From: Pirellulaceae bacterium
GTDB taxonomy: Bacteria > Planctomycetota > Planctomycetia > Pirellulales > Pirellulaceae
Length of the DNA: 10,617 bases
Direction of reading: 5' to 3'
Assembly: GCA_013002105.1 (NCBI GenBank)
Contig: JABDKS010000547.1
Coordinates: forward strand, 1-10,617
The notes below the pieces were generated by a model. It saw only the letters and a list, made by a program, of their open reading frames with translations, ran no database searches and was not told the origin of the DNA. A program made the position numbers and the translations under genes. The stretch's first letter is position 1, and the number at the start of each line of letters is the position of its first letter. This document shows, piece by piece, positions 7,098 to 10,617 of this stretch.

Positions 7098-9106
7098 GAT
7101 ATCGTCTCAGCTAAGCTGGTAGGTTCGGTGTTTCCCGCTGGGATCACCACAGGCGTCGGCGCAGTTTCGTCTGCCGATGCCAATGGCAACTCGATCACAA
7201 ACGTGGCACCCTGTCCGGGGCCATCGCTGTGAGCGGTGATGGATCCGCCTAAACGTTTCAGCGCGATTGCACAAAAATGCAAGCCGAGACCTCGGCCGGT
7301 ATCGCGTGTTGTAAAATGTGCATCGAAGACTTTGGCCAGCGTTTCGCTGCTCATCCCGCAACCGTTGTCACGAAAATGCATTTGCACACATTTCGCGGTT
7401 TCTTTGACAGAAATCTCCAACGATGGATTTGCGCATTCGCTTTTTCGCATCGCATGCCGGGCATTACCAATGATGTTGATCACGATTTGCAGAATCAGCG
7501 AACGGTCGGTGTTGACAACCGTCTGACTCGCTTTGGGCAAGGTGATCCGGATTTGGTCTTGTTCCAATCGAGCCAAACAGCAACCGACGGCTTCGTTAAT
7601 GATTCCCACGACGGAGAACCGTTGTTTGTCGACTTTCTTGCTTGTATGTTGCCTTTGATCGCGGATCACGCTGTGAATGTGTCGGACATTATCGTTCAGA
7701 GTCGACAGCAAGTCTGACAATTCCGACCGATCTTTCTCGAGTGCCTCCGCCAGCTTCTTCAGATACTCCGGCGTTGCCTTTTGCAGTGCTTCGTCAGTCT
7801 CGCTATCGCTCAACCGGACAGCCAATTTTTCGAGCGGTTGAATCCGCAGTCCGTCGATTCGATCGGTCGCGGTTTCGATCAAACTGTTGACATTTGTCAG
7901 CACGTTGCCGACGTTGTGAATCACGGTATCGGCAACTTGGCTCATTCCCGCTGCGTGGGACGCGTCGGCCAACCGCTGTTGCGTGTCCGACAAGCGACCT
8001 TTCATACGGTCAAACGCGGTCGCCAGGGCGCCGATTTCGTCGTTGCTGGTCACCGTCAGCGGTCCAGCCTCCAAGCCTTGTTCTGCGATTCGCTCGGTGT
8101 GTTCGCGAATTCGCGTCAATGGACCGACAACAATCCGTTGTAGTTGCAGCAGCATTAATAGCAATGTTGCAGCCGCACCACAAACAAACACGTGACGGGC
8201 CACCGCAGTCGTTTGACGCGACCGCTGTGTGACATCGCGGGGGACCTGAACAAACAGGTTGGCCATGATCTCGTCGTAAGAACCAACCAACGGCGTTTCG
8301 ACGACCAAGGTCGATTGATCAGCTTCCCAGATGCGAAGCTTTTGATCGGTTTTGTTGTATCGATAGACTTGAATCGAAAACGTTACTTGTGTCTGGCGAC
8401 GCAGACTGTTGACGACTTCTTCGTCGATCGGTTTGCCTACTGCCAAATAGTATTGAACCGAATCGACCAATTCGGTGCCACTTGCATCGATCGTGGCGGA
8501 TGTTGTCAGATCCTTGATCGGAGCCACAGCATAAGCGTGAATGGTTTGTTTGAGCGCACACGTCAGACCGTCAAACGGCTGCATTTCCGTTTCGGTGACC
8601 TCATTGAGAATCGACGGAAACAGCTCGACCTCCGGGTCAATCGAGTCGGTCACCTTGCGCATTGAATCGCTTAGATGCAGCCAATACCAAGTGCGATTGG
8701 AACCAACGACGGCCGCCCATTGGACACCCTCGAAACGCCAATTGGTCCCGGAGCGTGAGTTTGGTCCGTCGGTGGCGTTAGAACTGACTCGGGGAATTAA
8801 TTCACTGGGATCGAATCGATCCGCACTTTGTTCGGCGATGGCGCGAAGGTGATCCGATTCGACTTCGATGGCCGACAACACGCGATTGGTATCGCGAACG
8901 GCGCTGGTCTGTTCCAAATCCTCAAAAACCGGCTCGATCACATTGCGTCGTACCGTTTCTTCGATCACCAAAAAGACGGCGCACATCGCCGCGAGCGACA
9001 GCACCAACTTACTTCGCAGCGACCCCTGGTGACCGCGCGCATCGAGGTCCCATGAGTTGGAACTCTTGGTGGCGCCGGCCAATTGAGAGGGGTTTTTTGC
9101 GGTCAT
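7094..9106 (-). CDS. Membrane sensor histidine kinase, CHASE4-like sensor, HAMP, HATPase
   Basis: A 670-residue inner-membrane kinase, the likely phosphodonor of the REC-GGDEF-EAL protein encoded immediately downstream. A hydrophobic helix at about 33-50 and a second at about 304-322 bracket an extracytoplasmic domain of about 250 residues. Its start (EPVFEDLEQTSAVRDTNRVL, then a helix to about 97) resembles CHASE4, whose ligands are mostly unknown. HAMP follows at about 323-376 (GPLTRIREHTERIAEQG, NDEIGALATAFDRM). The phospho-acceptor is probably H397 in TVIHNVGNVLTNVNS; this has Asn after His where most HisKA kinases have Glu. An extended helical stretch 410-490 completes the dimerisation domain. 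The ATPase domain has the N box NIIGNARHAM (544-553), G1 DNGCGM (580-585), the F box near F594 and G2 GRGLGL (604-609), all intact. There is no attached receiver. The ATG at 9106 lacks a Shine-Dalgarno sequence, and an inverted repeat sits 14-47 bp upstream. Confidence 0.95.
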   Translation of the reverse strand: MTAKNPSQLAGATKSSNSWDLDARGHQGSLRSKLVLSLAAMCAVFLVIEETVRRNVIEPVFEDLEQTSAVRDTNRVLSAIEVESDHLRAIAEQSADRFDPSELIPRVSSNATDGPNSRSGTNWRFEGVQWAAVVGSNRTWYWLHLSDSMRKVTDSIDPEVELFPSILNEVTETEMQPFDGLTCALKQTIHAYAVAPIKDLTTSATIDASGTELVDSVQYYLAVGKPIDEEVVNSLRRQTQVTFSIQVYRYNKTDQKLRIWEADQSTLVVETPLVGSYDEIMANLFVQVPRDVTQRSRQTTAVARHVFVCGAAATLLLMLLQLQRIVVGPLTRIREHTERIAEQGLEAGPLTVTSNDEIGALATAFDRMKGRLSDTQQRLADASHAAGMSQVADTVIHNVGNVLTNVNSLIETATDRIDGLRIQPLEKLAVRLSDSETDEALQKATPEYLKKLAEALEKDRSELSDLLSTLNDNVRHIHSVIRDQRQHTSKKVDKQRFSVVGIINEAVGCCLARLEQDQIRITLPKASQTVVNTDRSLILQIVINIIGNARHAMRKSECANPSLEISVKETAKCVQMHFRDNGCGMSSETLAKVFDAHFTTRDTGRGLGLHFCAIALKRLGGSITAHSDGPGQGATFVIELPLASADETAPTPVVIPAGNTEPTSLAETIS

Positions 9107-9119
9107 TGGTCATTTGGGT

Positions 9120-9153
9120 GGAAAACAACGGTGTTTATCAACCGTAGGTTTCC
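9120..9153 (-). promoter_or_regulatory. Inverted repeat in the leader of the kinase gene
   Basis: The arms 9120-9132 and 9141-9153 match as reverse complements at 11 of 13 positions around an 8-base spacer (gtttatca). The inner ggtgtttatcaacc core with acggt/accgt arms is the strongest part. It lies 14 bp from the kinase ATG, so it would be inside the mRNA leader or overlap the promoter. It could act as an operator or as a translation-limiting hairpin. Its function is unknown. Confidence 0.4.
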
Positions 9154-9443
9154 CCCAAGTCATGACGTAGCGGGATGCAAAATAACTGCCTATCCGTGGA
9201 AGGCTGATCTCCCTTCGCAACGACTGTTCGGATTGTGACGTTTAGACTGCCGCTACGATCGTCCAGCGATCCAGTCCAGCGATCACACTGGCCCACATAC
9301 AACGACTGTACGGACCGACGCGAGAGGCATCAATCGTTGCTCGTCGAGGCCTGTTGCAATTGGATCGTGGAAGTAACGACACTCGCCAAAGGCCCGATGG
9401 CTAGTACCAATCGACGGGGCCTGACCAAAAATGGTGGTTGGCC

Positions 9444-9499
9444 GTAGTGGATCGTGTTGAAGATCCCCGAGTCGGCGGATCTTTAACAAGATCCACTAC
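9444..9499. repeat. Long hairpin doublet between TAXI and kinase genes (REP-like or terminator-like)
   Basis: The left arm 9444-9466 and right arm 9477-9499 are reverse complements at 21 of 23 positions. The 10-base spacer ccgagtcggc is itself self-complementary. Each arm also folds alone: ggatctt-taac-aagatcc at 9477-9494 is perfect, and ggatc...gatcc at 9449-9466 is the weaker counterpart. The element lies about 100 bp downstream of the TAXI stop on that gene's transcript. No uninterrupted T-run follows on the minus strand, so it is not a textbook intrinsic terminator. It shares its two-hairpins-that-also-pair design with the 171-bp repeats at the left end but not their sequence. Confidence 0.7.
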
Positions 9500-9595
9500 C
9501 CTAAAATCAAGCTGTACCCATCCACTGAAGCATTGAGATCATCGATGTGAGTGTCTCGTTGGACCGATCCTGGTCGACGAGAACTTAAGAAAACT

Positions 9596-10588
9596 CTAGT
9601 GGTCCGGCGCAGCCTGAAAGAATCGTCGCGCCACGGGATGGAACGCCAATCCTTGCCACTCAGCTGCTCGATGCCGCGGAATCAGACTGGGAAAGATCGT
9701 GGGCGGCGCATAGAGTGCCTCCAAGGCGGCTTCGATCATTTCCCCCGGCGCATCATTTCGAGCGGCCAAGAATGCCGTCGTACCGATCGTTGCAATCCCT
9801 GTCGCGGGAAGCTGCGCATCGACATATTGATCTGCAGCGATATTCATCGGTCGTAGTGTGGGATGTTGCAGTGCGATTTGAATCGCTGACGGAATGGGTA
9901 CTAAACGCCATTTTCCGCTGGACAATAATCGAGAGACCAAGCGACTACCGCGCCCGATACAGATGACGGCCGATTCGGGCGGATCGTCCGACTCCAAGGC
10001 CGACCAGGTTGCGACTTCACGTGGCACGATCGGTGGTTGCAATGTTAATGAATCGAAAACTAATTCTGCCGTGCGCCGAGAACCGCTGCCGGGAGGTCCG
10101 ATGGCGACCTGCCGACCGCCGAGATGTTCAACGCTTTGAATTGTCGAATCGTGGCGGACCAGAACGTGCACGGCTTCATAGAAAAGCGGGGCAACGACAC
10201 AAAGGTCATCGCCACTGATAGCGGATGCTTGCAGCGGAGCCATCTGTACGTGACCGGCCACCAATTGAGTGCGGTTGTCAAACGATCCGCCCGTCGGTTG
10301 AACGTCGACTTTCACCGGGTACTTCGCAGCGATTCGTTGTGCAATTTTTGACGAAACGTCGTTGTAAACGCCTCCCTCCAAACCACCGGCGATTTGAATC
10401 GTCGCGGGCATGGCGTTGTCATAGCGATGCGCCAAGTGCCACAAGCCGGCAAGGACCAGCGGGGTCATCAAGACCAACAACAGCATTCCGGCTTGAAAAC
10501 GTCTGTGACTGATCGAGCTATGGACGGTGCTGCGACCGGTCAGCGCCCCCACGACCGGCACGCCTTCGAGCCAATGCCAGGTTTTCAT
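9596..10588 (-). CDS. TAXI-family TRAP-type solute-binding protein, membrane-anchored
   Basis: A 330-residue extracytoplasmic binding protein of the TAXI type, which normally delivers organic-acid or amino-acid-like substrates to a TRAP transporter. A single hydrophobic segment at about 34-50 follows HRR, with no clear cleavage site, so the protein is probably tethered with a short cytoplasmic tail. Family motifs in order: IQIAGGLEGGVYNDVSSKIA (64-83), PTGGSFDN (98-105), VQMAPLQASA (114-123), LFYEAVHVLVRHDS (135-148), GGRQVAIGPPGSGSRRTAEL (157-176). The length from the segment onward suits the family. The start is the ATG at 10588; Met35 at 10486 would give a conventional signal peptide and cannot be excluded. 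No Shine-Dalgarno sequence is evident. No TRAP permease gene (DctQ/DctM or fused 4TM-12TM) is in the window; one could lie beyond the right edge. It is on the same strand as the kinase pair but separated by 489 bp. Confidence 0.88.
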   Translation of the reverse strand: MKTWHWLEGVPVVGALTGRSTVHSSISHRRFQAGMLLLVLMTPLVLAGLWHLAHRYDNAMPATIQIAGGLEGGVYNDVSSKIAQRIAAKYPVKVDVQPTGGSFDNRTQLVAGHVQMAPLQASAISGDDLCVVAPLFYEAVHVLVRHDSTIQSVEHLGGRQVAIGPPGSGSRRTAELVFDSLTLQPPIVPREVATWSALESDDPPESAVICIGRGSRLVSRLLSSGKWRLVPIPSAIQIALQHPTLRPMNIAADQYVDAQLPATGIATIGTTAFLAARNDAPGEMIEAALEALYAPPTIFPSLIPRHRAAEWQGLAFHPVARRFFQAAPDH

Positions 10589-10617
10589 TACTTTCGATCG
10601 CGGCCGTGCGTCAATTG

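Larger units (their letters stand above)
9107..9595. other. 489-bp stretch without a convincing gene, upstream of the kinase
   Basis: It lies between the leftward TAXI gene and the leftward kinase gene, so it should hold the 3' end of the first transcript and the promoter/leader of the second. Short open frames exist on both strands (9235-9447 plus, 9283-9489 minus), but their peptides lack domain-like composition and are not supported. Visible structure: an inverted repeat at 9120-9153, a 13-bp-period direct repeat (gtccagcgatc at 9261 and 9274), and a long hairpin at 9444-9499. I could not place a sigma-70 promoter with confidence. Confidence 0.6.

Noticed and set aside
6618..7232. 204-codon plus-strand open frame spanning the regulator start and kinase end
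   Set aside because: It is antisense to the receiver domain and the kinase C-terminus; both are well supported by motifs and by the ATGA overlap.
9235..9489. Small open frames on both strands in the gap upstream of the kinase
   Set aside because: Peptides of 68-70 residues with no motif, no Shine-Dalgarno sequence and mutual overlap; one runs through the hairpin arms.
9444..9499. Classical intrinsic terminator of the TAXI gene
   Set aside because: The stem is strong, but on the minus strand it is followed by ggccaacc rather than a T-run, and it lies about 100 bp after the stop. Kept as a hairpin element instead.

Overview
The window looks like chromosomal DNA of a planctomycete close to Rhodopirellula (Pirellulaceae). 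This rests on moderate GC content by eye, the near absence of Shine-Dalgarno sequences at any start, a secreted family 2 glycosidase, an enlarged U32 protein, and a histidine kinase / response regulator pair of types I associate with this phylum. The genus is an inference from style, not from a marker gene.

Layout from left to right. Positions 1-436 hold two full copies and one truncated copy of a tandem repeat with a period of exactly 171 bp. Each full copy carries a REP/BIME-like doublet of inverted repeats. The array probably continues beyond the left edge, and its right end is flush with the stop codon of the next gene. Positions 437-2308 (minus) encode an exported GH2 glycoside hydrolase with both catalytic glutamates. 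A 179-bp divergent intergenic region separates it from a U32-family protein (about 2488-5031, plus) with an RlhA-like N-terminal part, a DUF3656-like middle and an extra C-terminal barrel-like domain with its own cysteine cluster. This gene converges on a two-gene operon read leftward: a membrane histidine kinase with a CHASE4-like extracytoplasmic sensor, HAMP, an unusual H-N phospho-acceptor box and an intact ATPase domain (7094-9106), then a REC-GGDEF-EAL response regulator (5085-7097). The two overlap by ATGA. Upstream of the kinase is a 489-bp stretch without a convincing gene. It holds two inverted repeats, one close to the kinase start and one REP-like doublet. The last gene (9596-10588, minus) encodes a membrane-anchored TAXI-type solute-binding protein without TRAP membrane subunits in view.

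How the genes may work together. The kinase and regulator almost certainly form one pathway that turns an extracytoplasmic signal into c-di-GMP synthesis or breakdown. The TAXI protein lies upstream on the same strand and could supply ligand recognition to the kinase, but the gap and hairpin between them make this a hypothesis. The GH2 enzyme and the U32 protein look like independent single-gene units. I found no CRISPR array, tRNA, rRNA, transposase or defence gene. The least explained elements are the 171-bp repeat array, the hairpin doublet at 9444-9499, and a 9-residue insertion with an A_AAA_AAA heptamer just ahead of the GGDEF motif.
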